64,000 bases of DNA, from the NCBI RefSeq assembly GCF_000219915.2, contig NC_017964.1:2542001-2606000 (forward strand), given 5' to 3'. Position 1 is the stretch's first letter. Each line of letters begins with the position of its first letter. The stretch comes from Advenella kashmirensis WT001 (lineage in GTDB: Bacteria; Pseudomonadota; Gammaproteobacteria; Burkholderiales; Burkholderiaceae_B). The notes beneath the pieces are model-generated. The model ran no database searches. It saw nothing but the letters and a program-made list of their open reading frames with translations, and had not been told where the DNA came from. Position numbers and translations under genes: made by a program. Of this stretch, positions 20,635 to 28,504 are shown one piece after another.

Positions 20635-21423
20635 TCAGGCAGCCGCAGCGGCCACCTGATAAAGACCCAGTACGATCAGACTGCAAAAGAAAACTTGCTT
20701 GAACAGCGCCACTGACAGCCTCTGTCTTAACGACCGCCCCAGCGACATACCCACCAGTGCGGGAATTAGCATCAGCAGTGAGATTCCGGCGGCGCCTGGA
20801 CTATAGCTGTGATTGAGCCACAGCCCCAGAGCCAGCGCAATGGTTGAAACAGTAAAAGACACCCCCATCGCCTGAATCAGGCGATCGCGTGACAGTTGCA
20901 GCGCCTGCAGATAAGGCACTGCCGGCACAACGAAGACACCGGTTGCAGCGGTAATGAACCCCGTCACAAAGCCCACCAATGGTCCCATCCAGATTTGCGC
21001 AGCAGGTGAAATAACAATTGAACGCCCGGTCAGCCCCCAACATGCATAGGCCACCAGTGCCACGCCCAGGGCGACGCTGGCCGCATGACCGGCCGGCGCC
21101 CCAAACAGCCAGGCGCCGGCAATCGTGCCAGCAAATATTCCAATCTGCATCGTGCCGATACTGCGGCATAATTGAGGTACGGCATGAAAGGGGCGCATTT
21201 GCCAGATATTGGTCAACAGCGATGGGATTACCAGTAATGCCGCAGCCTGCGCCGGTGACATCAACAACGCCAGCAACGCCATGGAAATGGTTGGCAGACC
21301 GAGTCCCACAACGCCCTTGACCGCGCCGGCAAGAATGAAAACGATTGTCACCAGCGCCAGCGCACCAAACGAATAAGCCTGATTCGCGTTGAAGATAGAT
21401 AGATATTGAGTGAAAAAATCCAT
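20635..21423 (-). CDS. TauE/SafE-type membrane exporter
   Basis: About 262 residues from the ATG at 21423 (MDFFTQYLSIF); an in-frame ATG at 21438 is possible. Seven to eight hydrophobic segments and the two TauE half-repeats: LAGAVKGVVGLGLPTISMAL and GFVTGFITAATGVFVVPAVP. The family exports sulfite, sulfoacetate or other organic anions. The divergent LysR-type gene at 21677 is the obvious candidate regulator. The frame is intact. Confidence 0.88.
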   Translation of the reverse strand: MDFFTQYLSIFNANQAYSFGALALVTIVFILAGAVKGVVGLGLPTISMALLALLMSPAQAAALLVIPSLLTNIWQMRPFHAVPQLCRSIGTMQIGIFAGTIAGAWLFGAPAGHAASVALGVALVAYACWGLTGRSIVISPAAQIWMGPLVGFVTGFITAATGVFVVPAVPYLQALQLSRDRLIQAMGVSFTVSTIALALGLWLNHSYSPGAAGISLLMLIPALVGMSLGRSLRQRLSVALFKQVFFCSLIVLGLYQVAAAAA

Positions 21424-21676
21424 GGACTTGCGCGCCATAAAAAGTGTGAATGCATGCTCAATGATGAACCCGCATTAGGAAATACCTTAAAGGGACCGTG
21501 GCCGCATAGACTCACTCCCGACCCGTGTCCACAACTAATTACCTGGCGTTTTGCCCGCTACATAGGGATAAAGTTGCAACATGATCCTATTGTAGGGGCT
21601 GATCAAAAAGCTGAAAATCAGGAAATCTCGATTGCAGACTAAGGAATTTCCATAATCAGGCTGTTATACTGCGGCC

Positions 21677-22564
21677 ATGCGCTTTGACCTGACCGACCTT
21701 CGCCTGTTCCTGAGCGTGCACGAATCGGGCACCATCACCGAGGCTGCGCGCCGCTGCCACATCACCACAGCATCGGCCAGTGAGCGCATAAAGGGAATGG
21801 AAGATGTACTGGGCGTGCTGCTGCTCAATCGCAGCCACAAAGGGGTACAACTGACGCCTGCCGGGCGCACACTACTGCATCACGCCAGCGTTGTCGTACA
21901 GCAAAGGGAACGCATGCATGGCGACCTGGGGCAGTACAGCAGCGGCATCAAAGGACATGTCAGGCTGTTGGGCAATACCTCGGCCTGCAACGAACACCTA
22001 CCAGCTTTGCTGGGCAGCTTCCTGAAACGTCACCCCGATATTTCAATTGACCTGGAGGAACGCACCAGTACTGATATTGCTGACCTGATCCGCCAGGGCA
22101 TGGCCGATATCGGGCTGGTTGCCGATTCGGCTGATCTGCACGACCTTCAACGTTTCCCGGTAGGCGCGGACCAACTTGTTGTTATTACCGGGCCAGATTA
22201 TCCTGAAGCCATTGCGAATCCGACCAGCCTTGCCCAGATCAGCCATCTGGATTTTGCCGGTCTTGTGGCAGGCAGCGCCTTGCAGGAGCATATTGCCGCG
22301 CATGGTCGGCAGGCGGGCAGGCACTTGCATTATCGGGTGCGGGTGCGCAGCATTGATGCAGTCTGCAGAATGGTAGGCAATGGGGTCGGGATTGCCATTG
22401 TGCCGCTGGCTGCGGCCAAACGCCACCACCGGACACAGAAATTGAATATTATTGCCCTTTCCGACACCTGGGCTTGCCGCAATCTGATGCTATGCGTACG
22501 AGACAGCGAACAATTGCCAGCCTATGTAACGGCGCTGATGCAGCATATTCTGGCCCCTGAATAA
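21677..22564 (+). CDS. LysR family transcription regulator
   Basis: 295 residues. N-terminal winged HTH: MRFDLTDLRLFLSVHESGTI, TEAARRCHITTASASERIKG, LGVLLLNRSHKGVQLTPAGR. The C-terminal periplasmic-binding-like effector domain begins near residue 90 (GHVRLLGNTSACNEHLPALL). Divergent from the TauE-like exporter with a 238-base gap, so it probably controls that gene and itself. Its ligand is unknown. Confidence 0.92.
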   Translation: MRFDLTDLRLFLSVHESGTITEAARRCHITTASASERIKGMEDVLGVLLLNRSHKGVQLTPAGRTLLHHASVVVQQRERMHGDLGQYSSGIKGHVRLLGNTSACNEHLPALLGSFLKRHPDISIDLEERTSTDIADLIRQGMADIGLVADSADLHDLQRFPVGADQLVVITGPDYPEAIANPTSLAQISHLDFAGLVAGSALQEHIAAHGRQAGRHLHYRVRVRSIDAVCRMVGNGVGIAIVPLAAAKRHHRTQKLNIIALSDTWACRNLMLCVRDSEQLPAYVTALMQHILAPE

Positions 22565-22609
22565 GAGAAGGACGCATTCGGCTCCTTCTTGTCCAACTAG
22601 ATCGCGCGC

Positions 22610-22950
22610 ATGAAACTACGCAATACTGATTCTGCTGATACCACTGCCGAGCAACCGGACCCGCAATGGGAAATTGATGGTGCAGCCATGTACCGCGCGG
22701 CCAGCTTTGCCGTTGCGCTGCCTTCGTTCATGATCGGCACTGCGCTGTTCATGCTGGGATTTTCGCTGTCAAACCGGACAATCCTGCACATTGCCTGCAT
22801 TCTGTACAGCCTGTCCTTTGCTGGTTTTACGAGCCGCTTTATCGTGGGCAGGCGACCTGGCTCAGCGCACCACCTTACGTTGCATGCATCGCCGCAGCCG
22901 GGTTCGGTTTCTATGCGTTGGCACGATTGGGACTGCTGCTGGTTCACTGA
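22610..22950 (+). CDS. Small membrane protein of unknown function (one frame break)
   Basis: Starts at the ATG at 22610 after the LysR gene. The N-terminal half has two hydrophobic segments (FAVALPSFMIGTALFMLGF, ILHIACILYSLSFAGF). The original frame then turns into non-membrane sequence, while another frame continues as EPLYRGQATWLSAPPYVACI, AAAGFGFYALARLGLLLVH and stops at 22950. A single-base indel near 22828 (around GGTTTTACG) would join them into a protein of about 113 residues with three or four membrane helices. I do not recognise the family. Confidence 0.55.
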
Positions 22951-23267
22951 TGCTGCCGGGACAGCGCCTGCTCGAACGAGCGCTATAGAGCACGTTTTTG
23001 AATCTCTTTTGTTCGCCAATACTGCAAAAGATGCAAACTTGACATTTGTTAAATTGTGCTTTGGGAGCCGCCTGCCTATAATGGCGTTAGCTCATTGCTT
23101 TTGGGTGAACTCGCCAGCTATTGCAGCTGCTTTTTTTTTGCCCTGCGTTTATCCTCCCGTATCCATATAAGTACTTGTGGATATTAAGCAACATATAGTG
23201 GTTTTCACCGAATGCATCAACTTGTAATAAAAATGTAAAATCGGTGTATATTCACGTGGAGATGTGT
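22951..23267. other. 317-base intergenic region with a candidate promoter near its right end
   Basis: No conserved gene seen. Contains a T-run at about 23131. Toward the right end TTGTAA (23222-23227) and TATATT (23247-23252), 19 bases apart, form a plausible promoter for the small gene at 23268. Confidence 0.4.
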
Positions 23268-23420
23268 ATGAACGCAGCATACCAACAGGTCCATATCGGC
23301 CTGATCCGAAAGGCAGTAACCAAGTATAAATTGGCTCGGTCCACCGGCAACAGGAACGTGGCAAAAGGTTACATGCTCCAGGTCCGCGATTTGATTCGCG
23401 CCTTCAAGGCTAATAAATAG
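23268..23420 (+). CDS. Basic 50-residue small protein
   Basis: ATG at 23268 with GTGGAG six to ten bases upstream, stop TAG at 23418. The product (MNAAYQQVHIGLIRKAVTKY ... GNRNVAKGYMLQVRDLIRAF, ending KANK) is rich in Lys and Arg with few acidic residues. It is probably helical and possibly nucleic-acid binding. It has a ribosome binding site and a promoter-like TATATT at 23247. No family recognised. It is isolated between two non-coding stretches. Confidence 0.6.
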   Translation: MNAAYQQVHIGLIRKAVTKYKLARSTGNRNVAKGYMLQVRDLIRAFKANK

Positions 23421-23796
23421 TCAGCCTTTGGCGCTATATCGCCAGGCATCGCTGCACCGGATGCCTGTGATCTTCCTGCCGCCCTCGCCTGCGTGCTGCA
23501 TCTACTGCTTATCACAGCATCTTCAGTTCCCTACTTGCTCTCTCCATTCCCCATTGCGCCATCACTATCGTCAGTAGTACATTTTTTGCCGCCTTTGTGC
23601 CCTTCCTGCTACCTGACTCCGTCTGCCCTCTGTCCCCAACCCTCCGCCCTGAGAGCTCCCTGAACAGACGCCCATGCCAAGCGATCAACGGCATCAGTGC
23701 GCCAACGCCCCGCATTCGCACGAGCCATCGAATCCTCTCCTATAATCGGCCAGGGGAGACATTCCGTCTTGATTAATAATTCACTAATGACAAGTC
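23421..23796. other. 376-base intergenic region, strongly pyrimidine-rich on the plus strand
   Basis: From about 23460 to 23660 the plus strand is dominated by C and T (for example CTTGCTCTCTCCATTCCCC and CTGCCCTCTGTCCCC). The open frame on the minus strand across it (Arg/Gly-rich) lacks family similarity and is rejected. Nothing resembling a known RNA was identified. The last 60 bases hold the promoter and ribosome binding site of the thioesterase gene. Confidence 0.5.
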
Positions 23797-24228
23797 ATGG
23801 ACAACAACATACAGCAACGCATCACCGCCAGCTTCAACAAACAGGGGTTGATGCATACCCTGGACGCCAAATTGGCGCTGATACAGGCAGGAGAAGTACA
23901 TATCACCGTACCATTTTCGGCACATCTATCGCAGCAACACGGCTATTTACATGCCGGCGCCGTTACCAGCATTGTTGACAGCGCTTGCGGTTATGCCGCA
24001 CTGACTATGGCGCCGACCGGATATGAAGTGGTCACTGCCGAATTTAAAATCAATCTGCTGCGCCCCGCGCTTGGCCCAGCCTTTATCGCAATCGGGAAAG
24101 TTCAGAATGCGGGCAAGCTGCTAACCGTATGCACCGGGGAAGTTCGCAAGCTGGACGACAATGGCACCGTTGGCAAAACCGTTGCGTTGATTCAGGCCAC
24201 CATCGTCAACGTCGTGCACAACGGTTAA
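23797..24228 (+). CDS. PaaI-type hotdog thioesterase
   Basis: 143 residues. Hotdog-fold signature LSQQHGYLHAGAVTSIVDSA CGYAA with H-G-x-L-H-A-G, followed by VVTAEFKINLLRPA. Hydrolyses acyl-CoA thioesters, often of aromatic or medium-chain acids. Precedes the alpha/beta hydrolase by 17 bases, so the two are probably co-transcribed. Confidence 0.9.
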   Translation: MDNNIQQRITASFNKQGLMHTLDAKLALIQAGEVHITVPFSAHLSQQHGYLHAGAVTSIVDSACGYAALTMAPTGYEVVTAEFKINLLRPALGPAFIAIGKVQNAGKLLTVCTGEVRKLDDNGTVGKTVALIQATIVNVVHNG

Positions 24229-24245
24229 ACCGCAGGAGCGTCTCC

Positions 24246-25190
24246 ATGCCGCAGACCATTGAGATCATCACAACCGATGGATACCGGTTGCAAGCGAACG
24301 TATGGCACCATGCACAAACCAGTTCGCGCAGTCCTGTGGTCATCATCAATAGCGCCACATCAGTGCGCTGTCGATACTACGACAGGTTTGCCCAGGCATT
24401 GCACGCCCGGGGCTGCTCGGTGCTGACCTACGACTATCGCGGCATCGGCGATTCAAAGCATGGGACTTTGCGCGGCCTTGCCGCAGGATGGCTCGATTGG
24501 GGCCAGGCGGATTTTGAAGCGGTGCTTCAATACGTCCACGCCCAATTTTGCCATTCTCCCATCTATGTCGCAGGCCATTCGATTGGCGGATTCCTGATCG
24601 GACTGGCACCATCGGCACATTTGATCGAGCGCATTTTTACCATGGGCGCGCAATACGCCTATTGGCGCGACTATGCCCGCCGGTCACGTATCCGTATGAT
24701 CCTCCAATGGCATATCGCCATGCCGCTACTGGCAAGGGTATTCGGATTCGTGCCGGCCAAACGTCTGGGTTGGATGGAAGACACCCCCAAAGGTGTGGCT
24801 ATGGATTGGGCCGGCATGGGCTCCCGATTTGAATTGTCTATCGGTCGCAAATACGGCAAAACACTTGCCGAAATAAGCCTGCTGCCAGCGCACTTTCGGC
24901 AAGTGAAGGCAGCGGTGCTGGCGCTGGGTGTCGATGACGATCCCTTTGGTACACCAGCGGCACTGGACAGAGTGCTTGACTACTACAGCGGTTGCGAGCG
25001 ATATCATCTGCGGATATCTCCCGCCGGCACTGAACATAAGACAATCGGTCATTTCGCATTCTTTCACAGCAGCTACGCTGACTCACTATGGCCCATTGCC
25101 TTTGACTGGCTTCTTGATGGAGCCATTGAGCCAGCAAGGGGTACGATCGTTAGTCATTGGAGTAAACAAGAGGCCCACCCGAACCCCTGA
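24246..25190 (+). CDS. Alpha/beta hydrolase
   Basis: 314 residues from the ATG at 24246, preceded by GGAG. Motifs: PVVIINSATSVRCRYYDRFA, VLTYDYRGIGDSKHG, and the nucleophile elbow VAGHSIGGFLIG with Ser as nucleophile. Candidate acid and base residues lie in ALGVDDDPFG and EHKTIGHFAFF. Belongs to the YheT/serine aminopeptidase-like group often annotated as 'alpha/beta fold hydrolase'. The open frame further upstream overlaps the thioesterase gene and is not used. Confidence 0.88.
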   Translation: MPQTIEIITTDGYRLQANVWHHAQTSSRSPVVIINSATSVRCRYYDRFAQALHARGCSVLTYDYRGIGDSKHGTLRGLAAGWLDWGQADFEAVLQYVHAQFCHSPIYVAGHSIGGFLIGLAPSAHLIERIFTMGAQYAYWRDYARRSRIRMILQWHIAMPLLARVFGFVPAKRLGWMEDTPKGVAMDWAGMGSRFELSIGRKYGKTLAEISLLPAHFRQVKAAVLALGVDDDPFGTPAALDRVLDYYSGCERYHLRISPAGTEHKTIGHFAFFHSSYADSLWPIAFDWLLDGAIEPARGTIVSHWSKQEAHPNP

Positions 25191-25214
25191 CGCGCACCCA
25201 GGTCGGCACAATGA

Positions 25215-25912
25215 TTACCGCCTGGACATGGCCGTGGTTGTCGCAAGTGGCCATAAGCCGAGGCTTTTGTCACGCCACGTTCCATTGGCCTCCAGACATG
25301 ATTCGCCAATGAGCATTTGAGTTGCAACCAGCAAAATGGCGGGCAGTGTCAGGTTTAACGCACGCCAGTCGCCGTCTTCGCAATCAACATTTTCTTCAAT
25401 CATGGGAAAAGTGGTGGTAAGCAGCCATCGGGCACCCGAGGCCCGGAAGTTGGCGAGTGCAGCATCAATATGAGCGAACGACAGATGCACCAGACAATCG
25501 CGACAAAGTATCAAATCGGCTGTCGGCAAAGGGTTCACCGTGATATCTGCCACCATGAAACGATGGGCCTCATTGCCTGTCCATTGGTGGATATTTTGTT
25601 CAATAAGCGATGGTACGATATCAATCCCGGTATACACGATGCCGGTTGTTATCTCTCTTACCCAATTTGCATCACCGCAGGCGCATCCAAAATTGATTGC
25701 ACGCCCAGATGATCGAAGAGTCCGGGCAGACGGTTGCGAATTGCCTCTGTAGCCGGGCGCTCCGAGCCCAGCCCCGAAACAGAACCGCCCCCCCACATAT
25801 TGATTTGCTCAATCCGCTTGAACCGCTCTGCCAGCGAGAGGCCTTCAAAGGATTCGCGATATTGCTGAAAACGCAAATGTGCCATCACGGGTTCACGATC
25901 TTTGTATTGCAT
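25215..25912 (-). CDS. Class I SAM-dependent methyltransferase (one frame break)
   Basis: Starts at the ATG at 25912 (MQYKDREPVMAHLRFQQYRE). The glycine-rich SAM site LDAPCGDANWVREI is split by a one-base gap near 25683 (the sequence gives LDAPAVMQIG in one frame and CACGDANWV in the other). Then YTGIDIVPSLIEQN, DLILCRDCLVHLSFAHIDAA and RWLLTTTFP. About 232 residues after repair. Substrate unknown. It is convergent with the alpha/beta hydrolase gene. Confidence 0.82.
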
Positions 25913-26225
25913 CACAACTTCCTTCCGTTTGCGCCAGGAACGGCTTGCCCGACAAAGCGCGAGATTATGTGCGTGCCCGAGCTGCGTCCGCCTCAAGCTG
26001 CACTGCCATTGTGGTAACGATGCCTGCCCGCCAGTGTCAGCTGATCAATACGATAAATACTAGCAAAATATTATTGATAACGCTCAATGAAATGTATTGC
26101 AGATTTGTCCCGGCGTGCTTTCAATGCGGGACAGGACACTTCTGACTGTGGCGGCAATGCGCAATCGCGCACGTGTTGTACGCTCTTGCGTATACAGATT
26201 CAGATACCAGACGGTATTGCTGCGG
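25913..26225. other. 313-base intergenic region
   Basis: Between the methyltransferase and the SDR gene, both on the minus strand. It should contain the methyltransferase promoter. An AT-rich segment lies at 26040-26090. No gene, repeat or terminator recognised. Confidence 0.4.
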
Positions 26226-27008
26226 TCAGGCCGTAGGCACGGTGCCGCCATCAATCACGTATTCGGTGCCGGTAATCGAGCCTGCCCTGGGAGAAACCAG
26301 GAAGGCAATAAGATCGGCTACTTCCTGCGGCTTGGCTGGACGCCCTAACGGAATCCCGCCGAGCGCGTCCATGATTATTTTTTGTCCTCCCTCATAATCG
26401 GTATTGTTGCTTTGCGCCAGCCGGGTAACCAGCCGCGAGGCTGCCTCGGTTTCAATCCAGCCTGGCGATACCCGGATAACGCGCACACCTTTTGGGGACA
26501 CTTCTTTTGACAGGCTCTTGCTGTAGGTAGCCAGTGCAGCCTTTGCGGCGGCATAGGCCGTTGTCGATTCCGGCAATGGCAGTTCATGCTGAATGGACGT
26601 AACATGAATTACCACCCCCGCTCCTTGCTTGACCATGAACGGCACCAAGGATCGATCAATACGGACAGCCGGCATCAGATTCAGATTCAGCTCCTGTTGC
26701 CAATGCTGGTCATTCAACGCCACATGACCGCCAGGTGGCGCACTTGATCCGCCAACAACATGAATGAGAAAATCAACACCACCCCATTGCTCCAGTACGG
26801 CATCGCATACCGCAGCGCATCCGTCTGGCGTTGCAACATCTGCTGCAATGTAGGATATATTGTCCGGCGCACGATCGGGTACCTTGCGGGCAGTGGCAAT
26901 AATGCGCACACCCTGCTCATGCAACGCCTTGACAACCGCTGCGCCCACTCCCGCGGTGCCACCGGTCACCAACGCCCGGCACCCTTCAATATTCAGCTCA
27001 AAGCTCAT
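26226..27008 (-). CDS. Short-chain dehydrogenase/reductase
   Basis: 260 residues. NAD(P) site [29 protein letters not shown], the catalytic Ser in [14 protein letters not shown] and the YAAAK motif in [18 protein letters not shown], then [15 protein letters not shown] and [14 protein letters not shown] at the C-terminus. Oxidoreductase of unknown substrate. Overlaps the SnoaL-like gene by four bases (ATGA). The pair is divergent from an HxlR regulator that probably controls it in response to a reactive compound. Confidence 0.92.
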   Translation of the reverse strand: MSFELNIEGCRALVTGGTAGVGAAVVKALHEQGVRIIATARKVPDRAPDNISYIAADVATPDGCAAVCDAVLEQWGGVDFLIHVVGGSSAPPGGHVALNDQHWQQELNLNLMPAVRIDRSLVPFMVKQGAGVVIHVTSIQHELPLPESTTAYAAAKAALATYSKSLSKEVSPKGVRVIRVSPGWIETEAASRLVTRLAQSNNTDYEGGQKIIMDALGGIPLGRPAKPQEVADLIAFLVSPRAGSITGTEYVIDGGTVPTA

Positions 27009-27331
27009 GGGGTAATCTCCAGCGAGGCGATTTTATTGTTTTCCAGTACGAAGCGATACCGGATATGAATTGGACTGCCTGGAAAATTGCCTTGCAGACG
27101 ACTGGTGACGATAATTTGCCGGTCTTGTTCGGTCACATCGAAAGGCTCAGACGTATACTCGTATTTTGCAGTCGCTTCAGCACGCCAGCGCTCAATGGCA
27201 GCGCGTCCGTTATACGTGTGCTTTTCATCTATAACGATACCTTGTTCAGTAAAGCAATCGGCTAGCGCCTTGCCGTTATCTTTGTCGGCATCGAAATAGG
27301 CCTGTATCGGTTCTGGTAAATGGATGGGCAT
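27005..27331 (-). CDS. SnoaL-like (NTF2-fold) protein
   Basis: 108 residues: [48 protein letters not shown] and the C-terminal strands. This is the compact NTF2/SnoaL fold that forms small-molecule pockets, some members being isomerases or hydrolases. First gene of the operon with the SDR; co-regulation by HxlR is inferred. Confidence 0.87.
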   Translation of the reverse strand: MPIHLPEPIQAYFDADKDNGKALADCFTEQGIVIDEKHTYNGRAAIERWRAEATAKYEYTSEPFDVTEQDRQIIVTSRLQGNFPGSPIHIRYRFVLENNKIASLEITP

Positions 27332-27404
27332 TCAAGTTCTCCGTGCAAGAGGGGTAAACAAAAATCGACAGCTTTCATTTGATTTTTGAACATACTGGCA
27401 CTAA

Positions 27405-27440
27405 ACTTACTTTTCAACAAGTACGCACTAAAAAGTAAGT
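27405..27440. promoter_or_regulatory. Candidate HxlR operator (10-base inverted repeat)
   Basis: ACTTACTTTT (27405-27414) and AAAAGTAAGT (27431-27440), perfect arms with a 16-base spacer, in the gap between the SnoaL/SDR operon and the divergent HxlR gene. The sequence GCACTAAA also occurs twice nearby (27399 and 27425). HxlR-family regulators bind such sites between themselves and their target operon. Confidence 0.6.
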
Positions 27441-27478
27441 GTTAAAAATATGCACCATTGACTCGCAGGGAAATGACC

Positions 27479-27811
27479 ATGAACCTACCCCGACCCGTAT
27501 ATACCGTTGACACCGCGGCCGATGGCGTTGAGCAGGCAATTCGCGTGCTGGAAGGACGCTGGAAGCTGCTCATTTTATTTCGCCTTTTTGGCGGAAATTT
27601 ACTGCGCTTTTCTGAACTCGAACGCACGCTACCCGGCATTTCCCAGAAGATGTTGATTCAGCAACTGCGCCAATTGGAAACCGATGGCATCGTGCGCCGC
27701 ATTGATCACCAGGAGGTGCCGCCCAAAGTGGAATATGGCCTGACCGAATGGGGCCAGGCGCTGTGCCCTGCCCTGGATTCACTGCTCAAATGGGCTGAAC
27801 AGCGTCCCTGA
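27479..27811 (+). CDS. HxlR family transcription regulator
   Basis: About 110 residues from the ATG at 27479, the best spacing to AGGGA; an ATG two codons upstream is also possible. The winged-helix core IRVLEGRWKLLILFRLFGGN, RFSELERTLPGISQKMLIQQ, LRQLETDGIVRRIDH and VEYGLTEWGQALCP is diagnostic. Only a single cysteine (in ALCPAL) is present, so quinone or electrophile sensing through a conserved N-terminal cysteine is uncertain. Confidence 0.92.
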   Translation: MNLPRPVYTVDTAADGVEQAIRVLEGRWKLLILFRLFGGNLLRFSELERTLPGISQKMLIQQLRQLETDGIVRRIDHQEVPPKVEYGLTEWGQALCPALDSLLKWAEQRP

Positions 27812-27960
27812 GCGCGGCGAATAAGCGTTCTGTCCGCGCGCCTAGAGCGTTCACCTAAAAACGATCGAGCCACGTAATTGCCCGATAGCGATACGTCGCC
27901 AATGGCCGCTGCGGCGGCCGATATGAGATAGATAGACAAGCAGATAGAGAATGAACAGGC

Positions 27961-27994
27961 AACAAAAAACCCGCAGCACACAATGCTTGCGGGT
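27961..27994 (-). terminator. Rho-independent terminator after tRNA-Val
   Basis: On the minus strand the sequence forms a hairpin with arms ACCCGCAAGCA and TGCTGCGGGT (one bulged base, six-base loop) followed by TTTTTTGTT. It lies 140 bases downstream of the tRNA-Val gene, on the same strand. Confidence 0.85.
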
Positions 27995-28058
27995 CTGATG
28001 ACATTATCTGGTTAGTGACAAAATTTAAAAGACTTGAAAAAACCCTGAAAATGTTGCC

Positions 28059-28096
28059 AGCTAATGAGCTGAAATGCGCTAGCTAATGAGCTGAAA
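28059..28096. repeat. 16-base direct repeat downstream of tRNA-Val
   Basis: AGCTAATGAGCTGAAA occurs at 28059-28074 and again at 28081-28096 (22-base period). It lies in the tRNA trailer before the terminator. There is no sign of an integrated element. Confidence 0.7.
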
Positions 28097-28133
28097 AAGC
28101 CGCAGGGCCAGATAAAGCTGTAATAAATGAAAC

Positions 28134-28210
28134 TGGTAGGCAGTACTGGATTCGAACCAGCGACCTCTACGATGTCAACGTAGCGCTCTAACCAACTGAG
28201 CTAACCGCCT
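28134..28210 (-). tRNA. tRNA-Val (anticodon GAC)
   Basis: 77 nt including encoded CCA. Acceptor AGGCGGT pairs with ACTGCCT (one G-T), D arm GCTCAGTTGGTTAGAGC, anticodon stem CTACG/CGTAG with loop TTGACAT (anticodon GAC, valine), T arm GCTGG-TTCGAAT-CCAGT. It decodes GUC and GUU. The gene runs on the minus strand, with a terminator further downstream. Confidence 0.95.
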
Positions 28211-28296
28211 TCAAGAAAGAAGAGAATTCTAACACCGTATTGCCTGGCTTGTCCACATTTTCAAGCCATAAAGGCAAACAATTTCTTCAGATTGTC

Positions 28297-28461
28297 TCAA
28301 TCACGGGATATGCTCCTGGATTGGTAACCAATACCAGAGTCTACGGTCCCATAAATCTGGACTTTGCTACCACTGCGCCCGCTATCGGCCGCGTTACTGG
28401 CGCAACCACCGAGCAGACCAACACCCAGTATAAGGGCCAGAGTGCATATCATCGCTTTCAT
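28297..28461 (-). CDS. Small lipoprotein with porin-like tail
   Basis: 54 residues from the ATG at 28461. Signal peptide II: MKAMICTLALILGVGLLGGC with the lipobox LLGGC. The mature part is only about 35 residues and includes KVQIYGTVDSGIGYQS, which resembles the first beta strand of Gram-negative trimeric porins (x-V-x-L-Y-G-x-x-D-x-G). It may be a short relic of a porin or a separate small-lipoprotein family. It lies between uvrD and tRNA-Val on the same strand. Confidence 0.65.
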   Translation of the reverse strand: MKAMICTLALILGVGLLGGCASNAADSGRSGSKVQIYGTVDSGIGYQSRSISRD

Positions 28462-28504
28462 AATAGTTCCTTTATGTGCTTCATTACCCACCGGCCCGAT
28501 CCAT

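Noticed and set aside
23512..23721. Minus-strand open frame, Arg/Gly-rich
   Set aside because: No start signal, no family, in a compositionally biased stretch.
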